NCBI GenBank assembly: GCA_964488685.1
Contig: CAZAVY010000059.1
Location: forward strand, 1-18,589
DNA length: 18,589 nt
Source: GCA-001735895 sp964488685
Lineage (GTDB): Bacteria; Pseudomonadota; Gammaproteobacteria; GCA-001735895
Direction: 5' to 3'
Position 1 is the first letter of the stretch. The number at the start of each line of letters is the position of its first letter. Below are positions 1 through 7,898 of this stretch, in pieces. The notes under the pieces are model-generated. The model made no database searches and was not told the DNA's origin. It was given only the letters and a program-made list of their open reading frames with translations. Made by a program: the position numbers and the translations under genes.

Positions 1-165
1 GCTGTCCAGAGTAGTGGAGAAAATCAAACGTCAATATTATACTTGACCCCTTAATTTTTTAATTCTTTACTCGAACGACTGTCAATCAGCATTTAAAATT
101 ATTTGGCAGGGAGCTGTTTTGGCTATTGACCGGGGCCGGCTAATGGGTGTCCCCTATTACTCTAC
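1..165. other. Downstream flank of the tad operon, no gene seen
   Basis: This stretch follows the last gene of the minus-strand operon. I see no coding frame with convincing codon use. It contains an AT-rich segment (about 51-112) and a short inverted repeat, GTCAA at 30-34 and TTGAC at 43-47. Read on the minus strand, the repeat is followed by a T-rich run (GTTTGATTTT), so it could be a weak terminator for the operon. The 5-bp stem is too short to rely on. A GGGTGTCCCC motif at 145-154 resembles short motifs near REP-type repeats, but no paired copy is visible here. Confidence 0.3.
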
Positions 166-810
166 TCAGCGAAATGCCGGCGTATGCATTCGCATCACTG
201 CCTGGGCGTTGATCGGCATGCGGCCGCTGCCCGGGCCGCATTCTGCTTCGCTGCTCGGTAAGCTGGCAAGAAACTTGTTAATCAACGGGACGTATAGCGG
301 ATAACAGTAGGTAACCCGTATTTTTAGCAAGTTAGCGTCTTGTATATTAACACCTGAAGCAAGCTTGACCGATGACGAACGGAACATCAGGTGATCATTG
401 GGAATCTGATTGGTGCCGCCAATATTTGTCTCAAAATCGTCGAAAGCCTTGCTGCTTGGACTGATACGGTCAACTTTGATAAAGCCGTTCGCAATTTCCT
501 GACGAATAAACAGTCTTGCCTTGGCGACCTCTTCAGCTTCGGGACCATGCGTAAACAGCGGTGCCAGGCCCTGTTCAAGCCCACGATACAGCGAAGCCGG
601 TGTCGCATTACGTAGCGCTCCAAGCCTGGCCGCTTCGAATGCGGCATAATTTAAGCTGGTCTTGGCCTGGTAGATAAAGGCGGTTTGAATTACGCCGAAT
701 ATCAATAAAAATAAAACCGGTGCTATGACGATAAACTCCGTCATGCTCTGGCCTCGTTGATGAAAATCACAGCCTGTCGGATGATAAATTGTATTGGACC
801 GGCAAGCCAT
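166..810 (-). CDS. tadE: TadE-type minor pilin (pseudopilin) of the Tad pilus
   Basis: TadE-family proteins are pseudopilins processed by the prepilin peptidase and needed for Flp fibre assembly at the inner membrane. The 214-residue product has a class III prepilin leader of about 19 residues ending in QRG, followed by QSMTEFIVIAPVLFLLIFG: a cleavage glycine, glutamate at +5 and then a hydrophobic stretch. A segment typical of the TadE family follows (YAAFEAARLGALRNATP, around residues 55-71). Four cysteines are present, two in the leader and two near the C-terminus (YCYP and AECGPG). The ATG shares its first A with the TAA stop of the upstream tadD-like gene, so translation is coupled. It is the last gene of the operon. 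Family assignment is firm; whether it is the TadE or TadF equivalent is uncertain. Confidence 0.88.
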   Translation of the reverse strand: MACRSNTIYHPTGCDFHQRGQSMTEFIVIAPVLFLLIFGVIQTAFIYQAKTSLNYAAFEAARLGALRNATPASLYRGLEQGLAPLFTHGPEAEEVAKARLFIRQEIANGFIKVDRISPSSKAFDDFETNIGGTNQIPNDHLMFRSSSVKLASGVNIQDANLLKIRVTYCYPLYVPLINKFLASLPSSEAECGPGSGRMPINAQAVMRMHTPAFR

Positions 811-1367
811 TAGCGTTCAATTTGAGGTTTTTGTTTCGGGGCAAAAACTGGCTTTGTTTTGATCACTATCTGTTCCCATTCTATTGAATTCTCGATGTTG
901 CCCGATGCGGTGCCGCTGTCTCCTGCTGATGATTCGGGTCGCTCGGTTCCCAACAACTCAAAAATCGACAACAGCATTTTCTCAGATACGTCATACAGGG
1001 GATCCTGTTTTCTGATTTGTTGCTGCATTTCGATCAGGGTTGCGGCTGATTGCCTCAAATGCATAATCGACAAGTTGTACCAGGCTCGGGAGTGGGTTCT
1101 TTCCCTGACCAGCGCTTCACGATAAACCAAAACAGCATCTGCGGGTTGATTTAGTCGCGCGTATATATTGCCAAGACGGTACCAGGCATCGACATCGGTT
1201 GGGACTTGCCTGGTAATTTCCAGATAGTACTTTCCTGCGGATTGCCAGTCTTTTTGCACATAGGCATCCCGTGCCTGGGTGTGTAATTGAATCAATTCCC
1301 CACGTCGTGAATCAGTCGCACAGGCACTTATAATAGATAAAAATAAAACCGGCCAAATTCGCATCAT
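810..1367 (-). CDS. tadD: TadD-like TPR lipoprotein
   Basis: TadD is a tetratricopeptide-repeat lipoprotein that helps the secretin to localise or assemble. The product has 185 residues. Residues 1-16 form a lipoprotein signal peptide ending in the lipobox ISAC with C16 as the lipidated cysteine; the following Ala predicts outer-membrane sorting. Residues of about 26-115 hold TPR units, seen in ARDAYVQKDWQSAGKYYLEI, in DAWYRLGNIYARLNQPADAV and in SRAWYNLSIMHLRQSA. The C-terminus is polar and low in structure. Its ATG overlaps the upstream DUF192 stop in ATGA, and its TAA overlaps the tadE start by one base. The position between tadC and tadE is usual for Tad loci. It is somewhat short for TadD, so it may carry only two to three TPR units. 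Confidence 0.85.
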   Translation of the reverse strand: MMRIWPVLFLSIISACATDSRRGELIQLHTQARDAYVQKDWQSAGKYYLEITRQVPTDVDAWYRLGNIYARLNQPADAVLVYREALVRERTHSRAWYNLSIMHLRQSAATLIEMQQQIRKQDPLYDVSEKMLLSIFELLGTERPESSAGDSGTASGNIENSIEWEQIVIKTKPVFAPKQKPQIER

Positions 1368-1717
1368 GATGATGCTTGCCAGAATAATGACTGGCCTACG
1401 GATAAATTAATTTCATCCAGCGCGCCCGGAAACAGCTCCAACGTCGCGCGAGCATCATAACAGCCCGAAATTCGCCAGGGCCTGACGTTTGCTACGATTT
1501 TTTTCACCAGGCCCTTGTCATCCAAATAAATTAAATCCAGATCGTATCGCATAAACATCGTGTGTACCGATGAACAGGGTTCAATCCACATTCCCTGGTC
1601 CGGATCGAGACGAGACCACGCCAGCAGTCCTTGCATACGCTCTCGCATACCGTCGGTGCGCCAGACTTGTGATACGACACAGGAATTGTCGTCAGTCACC
1701 ACTTTCCCCGGTATCAC
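1364..1717 (-). CDS. DUF192 (UPF0127) family protein within the tad operon
   Basis: This 117-residue protein matches the DUF192 pattern: a GLLAW motif near residue 31, GMWIEPC, then HTMFMRYDLDLIYLDDKGLV in place of the usual FWM(K/R)-type core, followed by ATLELFPGA and a terminal VGQSLFW. DUF192 is a small beta-rich domain of unknown biochemical function, often secreted in other bacteria. Here there is no obvious signal peptide from the chosen start, so the protein may be cytoplasmic, or the export signal has been lost. Start and stop each overlap a neighbour by the four bases ATGA (tadC upstream, tadD downstream), so it is certainly made with the Tad machinery. Its role in the pilus is not known. 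Confidence 0.75.
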   Translation of the reverse strand: MIPGKVVTDDNSCVVSQVWRTDGMRERMQGLLAWSRLDPDQGMWIEPCSSVHTMFMRYDLDLIYLDDKGLVKKIVANVRPWRISGCYDARATLELFPGALDEINLSVGQSLFWQASS

Positions 1718-2598
1718 AGCAATCCCTCGTTTAGAAATTTCATCACGATTGGAAAGCCAAGGATAATAAATGTGACCGGGAAGATAAATATGATCAAAGG
1801 ACCCACGAGTTTGACAGGTGCTTCCATGGCTTTCTTTTCAGCGCGCTGAAAACGCTCGTTGCGCCTTTGTTCAGCCTGAATCTGCAATACCTTTTTCATG
1901 CTGGAGCCCATGCGTTCAGCTTGAATGACGGCGCGCACGAAGGTAGTAACATCGCGCACGTCAAGGCGATCAGCCATGCGTTGCAAGGCATCTGCCCTTG
2001 AGAAACCAGAGCGCAAATCGCGCATTACGATGGCAAACTCATTTCGAAGCGCACCTCTAGGCCCTTTTTCCATTGCCTGATTAAGCGCGCCGATAAAGTT
2101 AAGACCGGCTTCGACGGACATGGATATGAAATCCAGATACACCGGCATGGCTCGCATGACGTCATTCTGACGGCGCTTGCGCATATCCAACAGCCAGATT
2201 TCCGGAAAGAAAAATCCGAATACAACAGCTACCGGAATCCATATGGGTTCAATTTTACCCAGCAATGACATGACCAGAAACGCAAGTGCCGGAAATATCA
2301 GCGCGGCCAGAAACTTGAGCGCAACAAATTCCTCGGCGGTCAACAGGTAGGAAACCCCTGTTTTCTGAACCCGCTTTTCGACCTTATCAAGCAATCGGCC
2401 TGGGAGATTGGAAGTAATATAGTGTTCAATAATGCGTAATAACGGCCAAATCAGCTTACACCACATTGGCAAGGTATCCATATAGCTTCGATCACCTTCC
2501 GGTACCATTTTATTCAGTAACCAAATACTGATCGTGAGTAAAAACACACTGAGGCCGGTGCTTATTGCCGACGGATACAAAAATGACAGTTCATTCAT
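1714..2598 (-). CDS. tadC: TadC, inner-membrane platform protein of the Tad pilus
   Basis: TadC pairs with TadB as the inner-membrane assembly platform, homologous to the GspF/PilC family (T2SSF domain). The 294-residue product has a membrane segment at about residues 9-29, two closely spaced segments at about 92-135, a cytoplasmic T2SSF domain at about 148-260 (DVMRAMPVYLDFISMSVEAG, then QAERMGSSMKKVLQIQAEQR), and a final membrane hairpin (PLIIFIFPVTFIILGFP, about 267-283). Length and topology are normal for TadC. The gene begins 14 bases after tadB and overlaps the downstream DUF192 gene by four bases. It is distinguished from TadB by gene order and by the AEKKAMEAPVKLVGPL block before the last membrane segment. 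Confidence 0.93.
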   Translation of the reverse strand: MNELSFLYPSAISTGLSVFLLTISIWLLNKMVPEGDRSYMDTLPMWCKLIWPLLRIIEHYITSNLPGRLLDKVEKRVQKTGVSYLLTAEEFVALKFLAALIFPALAFLVMSLLGKIEPIWIPVAVVFGFFFPEIWLLDMRKRRQNDVMRAMPVYLDFISMSVEAGLNFIGALNQAMEKGPRGALRNEFAIVMRDLRSGFSRADALQRMADRLDVRDVTTFVRAVIQAERMGSSMKKVLQIQAEQRRNERFQRAEKKAMEAPVKLVGPLIIFIFPVTFIILGFPIVMKFLNEGLL

Positions 2599-2612
2599 TG
2601 TTGAGGCGCCAG

Positions 2613-3470
2613 TCAGACATCGATACTGGTTATCTTGCGAATGCTCATGTAGCCCAGAAATTCCATGACAACAATAATAACCAGCGTTGCCCAGCCTACA
2701 GGTGTGGTAAATAACATTCCCATAGCCTCAGGCTCGAGCTTCATTAATAACAAGCCGAGTAGTATCGGCAAACCGGTCATCACGATTCCCTGTAGCCTGC
2801 CCTGTGCGGTGAGACTGTCGATTTTTCCTTCCATTACCGATTTTCGTCTCAGGGTGTCCGCAAGTGTTTCTATTACCTGAACCAGATTGCCGCCAACCTC
2901 ACGTGAAATGCGGATTGCAGATATCGCAATCTGAAAATCAGGAATCGGTAGACGCGCTTCCATATTGTCGAGCGCCACATCAAAATCCACGCCAATTCGA
3001 TGCTGTTTCACCATCAGCCCGAATTCCTGGCTGACGGGCGCCGGCTGTTCGCTCACCAGTGCTTCGAGTGCCATATTCAGGCTGGCGCCCGCCTGCAGGC
3101 TTCCAGATAACATCATGAATGCATCGGGTAACTGCCTCTCGAATTTTTCGAGCCGCTTGCGACGCATTCGATTGTAAATTAGCCGGGGCACGATCACCAT
3201 CACGCCAACCGAAATGAAAACCGCGAGCAAATCATGGCTCAGCAACCAGGTGAAAAGCGGCGCGATGGCAATGCCGAGAATATTGAACAGGAACAACCGA
3301 TGGGGATCGACGAACATAAACATGTCGGCGAGGTCTGCTTGTGCGCTTTCCTTGAAAATATCCCGGTATTCTTTTAAGAAATCAGAAATAGTATCGACCA
3401 GTAACCACGCAAAACTTGCGGTCGAGCAAAATGTCAGGGCCGCGATCAGGTATAGTTCATTAATCTCCAT
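2613..3470 (-). CDS. tadB: TadB, inner-membrane platform protein of the Tad pilus
   Basis: TadB is the second inner-membrane platform component and is thought to work with the TadA ATPase in adding pilin subunits. The 285-residue product has an N-terminal membrane segment (about residues 8-26), a pair of segments at about 62-95, a T2SSF domain starting near RLEKFERQLPDAFMMLSGSL and continuing through SLNMALEAL and ISREVGGNLVQVIETLADTL, and two C-terminal membrane segments (about 228-244 and 258-275). The length is usual for the family. It starts 15 bases after tadA and ends 14 bases before tadC. No damage is visible. Confidence 0.93.
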   Translation of the reverse strand: MEINELYLIAALTFCSTASFAWLLVDTISDFLKEYRDIFKESAQADLADMFMFVDPHRLFLFNILGIAIAPLFTWLLSHDLLAVFISVGVMVIVPRLIYNRMRRKRLEKFERQLPDAFMMLSGSLQAGASLNMALEALVSEQPAPVSQEFGLMVKQHRIGVDFDVALDNMEARLPIPDFQIAISAIRISREVGGNLVQVIETLADTLRRKSVMEGKIDSLTAQGRLQGIVMTGLPILLGLLLMKLEPEAMGMLFTTPVGWATLVIIVVMEFLGYMSIRKITSIDV

Positions 3471-3485
3471 CGCCGAAAATCCGCG

Positions 3486-5135
3486 CTAGTCAAAAAGGCT
3501 CATATCGGCATCCATCCCGCGTTCACGCAATTCTTCATAAAACTGCGGAATGTATCCCGTGTTGGTAAAAAAACCTTTAATCCGGCCACTCTGGTCGAAT
3601 CCATCCTGTTTAAATCGAAATATTTCCTGCATCTGGATGGTGCCGCTTTCAACCCCGGTAATTTCCGTAATGCTGGTTACCCGGCGGCTACCATCGGTAA
3701 ATCGTGACTGTTGCACCACGATATCAACCGCCGATGCAACCTGCTCACGAATTGCCATGATCGGCAGATCCATGCCCGCCATCATCACCATTACTTCAAG
3801 TCGGGACAGCATGTCTCTCGGGGAATTGGCATGCGCCGTGGTCAGGGAACCATCGTGGCCTGTATTCATGGCCTGTAACATATCAAGCGCTTCACCACCG
3901 CGGCACTCACCGACTACGATACGGTCCGGTCGCATTCGCAGGCAATTTCTCACCAGGTCGCGAATTGTAATCTGTCCTTTGCCTTCCATATTGGGCGGGC
4001 GAGATTCGAGTGATACCACATGAGGTTGGACCAGGCGCAATTCGGCGGCGTCTTCTACCGTAACAACGCGCTCATCGACAGGAATAAAATTGGATAAAAC
4101 ATTTAGCAGTGTCGTTTTCCCGGACCCGGTGCCACCCGAAATGATGATGTTTCTTTTCTGTTGCACGCATATTCGCAGGAACTTGACCATGGCTTGATTG
4201 AGCGCGCCGAATCCCGCAAGATCATCGGCTGTCAGCTTTTTGGTTGAGAATTTCCTGATCGTTATACAGGGACCACGCAACGCGAGCGGAGGTATAATCG
4301 CATTTACCCGGGATCCATCTTTCAATCGACCATCAACCATCGGCGAACTCTCGTCGATTCGACGACCGAGCGGGGATACGATTCGCTCGATAGCTTGCAG
4401 TACCGCACGATCGTTGCTGAATGAAACCCTGGTTTTTTCAAGGCGCCCGGCTTTTTCAATATAAATTTCATCGAAACGATTGACCATGATCTCGGTAACG
4501 TCCTCATCGGCTATTAACGCCTCCAAAGGACCCAGACCCACAGCTTCATGCAGAACCTCGGTAAGTAAAGCTTCCTTGTCCAGATGCTCGGGAAGATGTT
4601 CACTTAAGCCGTCAATAATTTCTTCGAGCATGACGCGCACGTTATCGCGCAATACGGACTCGTCCATGTCGGCAACATCGGTGCGTCGTAGATCCATGTT
4701 GCGCAGGAGTTCCTGGTGGGCGTAGTTTCGCCAATTTGCAATTTCTTCACGAATGATATCTTCGTAGTTGGCGGTAGCATCATCCTTCTTAAGTCCAACC
4801 ACGGTCGTCATCATGTCATCGTGGTTGGAATCATTGTCCCCGCCGGTCCATCCGATACATAATTCGAAATTACCAATTGAAATAACATCGTTTGATTTCA
4901 GCGGTCCGTAACGCGAGGATATTTTATCTCCATTTACAAGTGTCCCGTAACCCTCGCTTTTATCCTCGACAAAAACCCCCGATATATCCTGTTTTATTTC
5001 TGCGTGAATCTTTGAAACCCGCCATCCTCGAAGGCGTACCAGGTTATCCCGGGCCTTACCAACAGTACAGTGATTGAGAATGCAATGAAGATCTTCGATT
5101 TTTTTATCGTTTGTGCTGACTGATATATCAAACAT
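3486..5135 (-). CDS. tadA: TadA/CpaF secretion ATPase with N-terminal FHA domain
   Basis: This is the hexameric ATPase that powers Tad pilus assembly. The 549-residue protein has an extra N-terminal FHA domain at about residues 22-90, recognised by VGKARDNLVRLRGWRVSKIH, a GYGTLVNGD turn and a following VISIGNFEL strand; FHA domains bind phosphothreonine peptides. A linker (about 95-200) leads to the ATPase: Walker A GGTGSGKTT at 334-342, Asp box VTVEDAAELRL at 358-368, Walker B RPDRIVVGE at 402-410, and His box GHDGSLTTAHA at 426-436. All catalytic motifs look intact. Standard TadA is nearer 420-480 residues, the surplus being the FHA domain. The ATG lies two bases after the secretin stop, so translation is coupled. 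Confidence 0.95.
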   Translation of the reverse strand: MFDISVSTNDKKIEDLHCILNHCTVGKARDNLVRLRGWRVSKIHAEIKQDISGVFVEDKSEGYGTLVNGDKISSRYGPLKSNDVISIGNFELCIGWTGGDNDSNHDDMMTTVVGLKKDDATANYEDIIREEIANWRNYAHQELLRNMDLRRTDVADMDESVLRDNVRVMLEEIIDGLSEHLPEHLDKEALLTEVLHEAVGLGPLEALIADEDVTEIMVNRFDEIYIEKAGRLEKTRVSFSNDRAVLQAIERIVSPLGRRIDESSPMVDGRLKDGSRVNAIIPPLALRGPCITIRKFSTKKLTADDLAGFGALNQAMVKFLRICVQQKRNIIISGGTGSGKTTLLNVLSNFIPVDERVVTVEDAAELRLVQPHVVSLESRPPNMEGKGQITIRDLVRNCLRMRPDRIVVGECRGGEALDMLQAMNTGHDGSLTTAHANSPRDMLSRLEVMVMMAGMDLPIMAIREQVASAVDIVVQQSRFTDGSRRVTSITEITGVESGTIQMQEIFRFKQDGFDQSGRIKGFFTNTGYIPQFYEELRERGMDADMSLFD

Positions 5136-5137
5136 GA

Positions 5138-6463
5138 TTATTCAACAATATCCTCGCCGGTTATCTCCTGAAATTTATCGATAAGCTTCTGGTGGCGAGC
5201 TATTTCTTCCTTGTTAATTTCGTGACTGGGATCGATCACTGTCGGTGTGACAAAAATGACCAGGTCGGTTCTCTTGTTGCGGAAACTCTCGGAGCGAAAT
5301 AACCAACCGATAATCGGAAGATCGCCCAGGCCCTTTAGTTTATTAATATCTTTCCCAAGTTCAGAATTGATCAAACCTGACAACACCAGTGTTTCGCCTT
5401 GCTTCATGCTGATATCGGTATTAGTTCGCCGGGTCAGAAATCCGGGGATGCCATTGACGGTTACCGATTTATCAATGGTGCTGACCTCGGTTTCTATACG
5501 GGCGGTAATATTTCCAAAATCATCCGCAACCGGTTTGATAACCAGCTTGACGCCGACATCTTTGAATTCGATATTGGTTTGGCCGTCCTTGTCGACGGTT
5601 GGCAGTGGAACCTCACCCCCGGCGAGGAACTCTGCTTCGCCTCCACTTCTCGCGCTCAGCCGCGGTGACGCGAGGATCAGTGCATCACCGGTATTGGTTA
5701 AAAAATTCAGCCGCGAGGTGATTTCCGTTGCTATTCCGAAATACCCCAGAGTAGATTTGGAATTGACAGGCAATGCCCCGACTACACCACTCATTGTGTC
5801 CTGGGAAAAGGACGGCAGACCCGGGGTTACCCTAAATGAATCGTTGGTAATAAAATCCTTTGAAAGTGCAAATGCCGGACCATCGATAGGATTGCTCCAG
5901 TCTATGCCGAGTTCATCCAGCGCATTGGTACTGAACTCGGTAATCTGGACCTTCATATATATCATTTTGTCCTGCTTCAAACTGCTTTCCCGCGCGAGCA
6001 CGATGGTATTCGGAAATACCTTTTGAATTACTTTTAATACCTCCAGATCACGCTTGTTGACATCACCTTCAATGATTACCCTGCCACCGACTTCACGTAC
6101 CGATACGGCTTTTACCGATTTCAGCATACTGCGTATATCGTCGACGGCCTGTTTCGCGTCTGATAGCCCAATGGTAACGCGCATGTCGTGTTCCCATCCT
6201 TTCTTGCCCCAGATGTGAACGGTGGTAACACCGGGGCTTTCGGCGATTATCACCAGCTGCCCATTCTTTAGTAACGAGGTGGTTATCAGTTTGCCGTTGC
6301 CGACTGCTACCCGTTCAACATCGCCTACTTGCAAAACGCGCGCCTCTCCGACATAAAGTGAAAGCTCCTTTTCGATAGCCAATACGGTAACCGGTAATAC
6401 AGCCAGAACCAGACTCAAAATCATACGCACCATTGACATTCCCCCTGCGTTGTTGCCGTGCAT
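5138..6463 (-). CDS. rcpA: RcpA/CpaC outer-membrane secretin of the Tad pilus
   Basis: This protein forms the outer-membrane channel through which the Flp fibre leaves the cell. The 441-residue product has a Sec signal peptide (residues 1-29, cut after TVLA), an N-terminal pilus-secretin domain (about 30-100, including LSLYVGEARVLQVGDVERVA), a BON-like segment (about 101-160, with GGRVIIEGDV) and the secretin domain (about 240-410). Family landmarks are FLAGGEVPLPTV at 279-290, DLPIIGWLFRS at 381-391 and FVTPTVIDP at 404-412. Length is normal for CpaC. The start could also be M9 or M11, which would give a shorter signal peptide. It begins one base after the cpaB stop. No truncation is seen. 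Confidence 0.94.
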   Translation of the reverse strand: MHGNNAGGMSMVRMILSLVLAVLPVTVLAIEKELSLYVGEARVLQVGDVERVAVGNGKLITTSLLKNGQLVIIAESPGVTTVHIWGKKGWEHDMRVTIGLSDAKQAVDDIRSMLKSVKAVSVREVGGRVIIEGDVNKRDLEVLKVIQKVFPNTIVLARESSLKQDKMIYMKVQITEFSTNALDELGIDWSNPIDGPAFALSKDFITNDSFRVTPGLPSFSQDTMSGVVGALPVNSKSTLGYFGIATEITSRLNFLTNTGDALILASPRLSARSGGEAEFLAGGEVPLPTVDKDGQTNIEFKDVGVKLVIKPVADDFGNITARIETEVSTIDKSVTVNGIPGFLTRRTNTDISMKQGETLVLSGLINSELGKDINKLKGLGDLPIIGWLFRSESFRNKRTDLVIFVTPTVIDPSHEINKEEIARHQKLIDKFQEITGEDIVE

Positions 6464-6464
6464 A

Positions 6465-7637
6465 TCATTGCACGACTACTTTTTGTACTTCGGCGACACC
6501 GTCTTTACTCGTGCCGCCAACGATAAAATCGACGTACACCACCGTCGATTCCGGTTCCGCTCCCGGTTTGAACCTTATCGTTTCTATCACCGCATTTGCG
6601 AGCTTGTTGCCATCCAATCCGATCACCTCGCCATCGACAACGTTTCCGATCACATTGCCATCTTTATCGACGACCTGGCCGTTGACTACCGTCCCCAGAA
6701 TGTTTCCGTCCGCATCGCGGACTACCTCACTGATCAATTCCCCGTTTTTCATCTGCCCGATTTCATTTCCATCCTTGTCTACCAGTACCTTAACGAGTTT
6801 GCCATCGACTAATTTTGTAACCACTCGCCCCAACGGCTTGCCGTTGCTGTCGAGCAGAATATCGCTGTTGGCGGCTGCCGAAAGACGATACAGGTCCGAA
6901 GACTGAATAAAATTAAAGTCGGCCCGACCCTGATCTTCCGGATTGCGAAGCAAGGCAATAATTTTACCGGTCTCCTGAGCGGTCGCCAGCATCGCGGCAT
7001 CGCGGGGAGACACATCGATTGTCAGCGTGGTGTAATCCGCGCCACCGACCGTGCCGGGTTCGCTGTTGGCGGTCTGACCCGTCGCCAGCACCGATACGTT
7101 TTCAAGGACCGGAAAAACGGCTTCGCCACTTTTCTCATCGACCAGTTCTGAATCTATGCTGGCGAAAATATCAATGCTATTTCCGGGCCGTATCAAGCCG
7201 GATACCGAATTCACCTCATCGACCTGAACCGTTAGCGCCCTTCTGCCTGGCCTGATGGAATCGGAGAAATCCCGGTAGCCTTCACCTGCAACAAACGCCC
7301 ACGGCACGGGTTTGCCATTGGAAACCGGCTGCAACAGGTTGCGACCTTCGGCAAGATGGAAATCGTCCGGCACAATAATGTCGCTCATGACAAATTCAGC
7401 TGGAATTTGACGAATTGACATATTGCCATTGTTGATAATATCTCCGGCCTGCATATCGGAACTGGCAACGACAACGGGAATGACATTCGCTTGCTGACTG
7501 AGGTATTGCTGTTGTAGAGCCTCTTCCCTCGCCTTCAGATAGGCCACAGCCAGAAATGCCGATAAAATTCCAAGACCACAGGCGATGATGAAAAGCCGAA
7601 TTGCCTTGTTGCGGAATAGATCGGTTATGACCGACAT
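6465..7637 (-). CDS. rcpC: CpaB/RcpC Tad pilus protein with DGN-type repeat region
   Basis: CpaB/RcpC is a periplasmic, inner-membrane-anchored Tad protein with an SAF domain, associated with the secretin. The 390-residue product has one membrane anchor (about residues 13-33), an SAF domain (about 53-125, VVVASSDMQAGDIINNGNMS) and the RcpC core (about 130-250, including LTVQVDEVNSVSGLIRPGN and the DYTTLTIDVSPRDAAML block). Unusually, residues of about 258-350 are a tandem repeat with the core VVxxxDGNxIGxVVxGE/Q in roughly 16-21-residue units, inserted before the last strand-rich stretch. This makes the protein longer than typical CpaB of about 250-320 residues. A strong AGGAGA site lies seven bases before the ATG. 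Confidence 0.9.
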   Translation of the reverse strand: MSVITDLFRNKAIRLFIIACGLGILSAFLAVAYLKAREEALQQQYLSQQANVIPVVVASSDMQAGDIINNGNMSIRQIPAEFVMSDIIVPDDFHLAEGRNLLQPVSNGKPVPWAFVAGEGYRDFSDSIRPGRRALTVQVDEVNSVSGLIRPGNSIDIFASIDSELVDEKSGEAVFPVLENVSVLATGQTANSEPGTVGGADYTTLTIDVSPRDAAMLATAQETGKIIALLRNPEDQGRADFNFIQSSDLYRLSAAANSDILLDSNGKPLGRVVTKLVDGKLVKVLVDKDGNEIGQMKNGELISEVVRDADGNILGTVVNGQVVDKDGNVIGNVVDGEVIGLDGNKLANAVIETIRFKPGAEPESTVVYVDFIVGGTSKDGVAEVQKVVVQ

Positions 7638-7643
7638 AATGGT

Positions 7644-7649
7644 TCTCCT
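7644..7649 (-). promoter_or_regulatory. Strong ribosome binding site before cpaB/rcpC
   Basis: AGGAGA on the minus strand lies six bases from the cpaB ATG at 7637. Most other genes of the operon rely on stop/start overlap, so this site marks an independent translation entry point for the core machinery genes after the pilin-like block. Confidence 0.75.
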
Positions 7650-7682
7650 TATTTTAATCAGGCCTGCTTCGATTGACGGATG

Positions 7683-7898
7683 CTAATCCGGATAATCTGA
7701 TATCGATATCGCGTACGAATAACCCTGGTAATTTTTTTTCAAAACATCGATCAGCTCATCGATTGCCCCGCTGGTATGCAATGCGAATACCAACGCTGCG
7801 ATAACAACCATGTACTCAACCATAGACTGGCCTTTTTGGCGCACCGACCCGAGCCAGTGGCCTGAGGACCCGATGGTAACAGCATTTACCTGGTTCAT
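7683..7898 (-). CDS. Second small Flp-like prepilin
   Basis: This 71-residue protein has a class III prepilin leader of 23 residues ending in RQKG, then QSMVEYMVVIAALVFAL: cleavage after glycine, Glu at +5 and Tyr at +6, then a hydrophobic segment. This is the G/xxxxEY signature of Flp pilins. The mature part would be about 48 residues, with a short polar tail (DELIDVLKKNYQGYSYAI) quite unlike that of the first pilin. Its ATG overlaps the upstream gene stop in ATGA, so its output is probably tied to that gene rather than to the strongly initiated flp. A minor pilin or initiating subunit is the likeliest role (inference). A 45-base gap with a good ribosome binding site separates it from cpaB. 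Confidence 0.8.
   Translation of the reverse strand: MNQVNAVTIGSSGHWLGSVRQKGQSMVEYMVVIAALVFALHTSGAIDELIDVLKKNYQGYSYAISISDYPD

Noticed and set aside
30..47. Short inverted repeat as operon terminator or mobile-element end
   Set aside because: A 5-bp stem with a broken T-run is too weak, and no partner repeat or transposase is present.
5247..6026. Long plus-strand open frame opposite the secretin gene
   Set aside because: Antisense shadow of a clearly recognised secretin; the translation has no domain features and no ribosome binding site.
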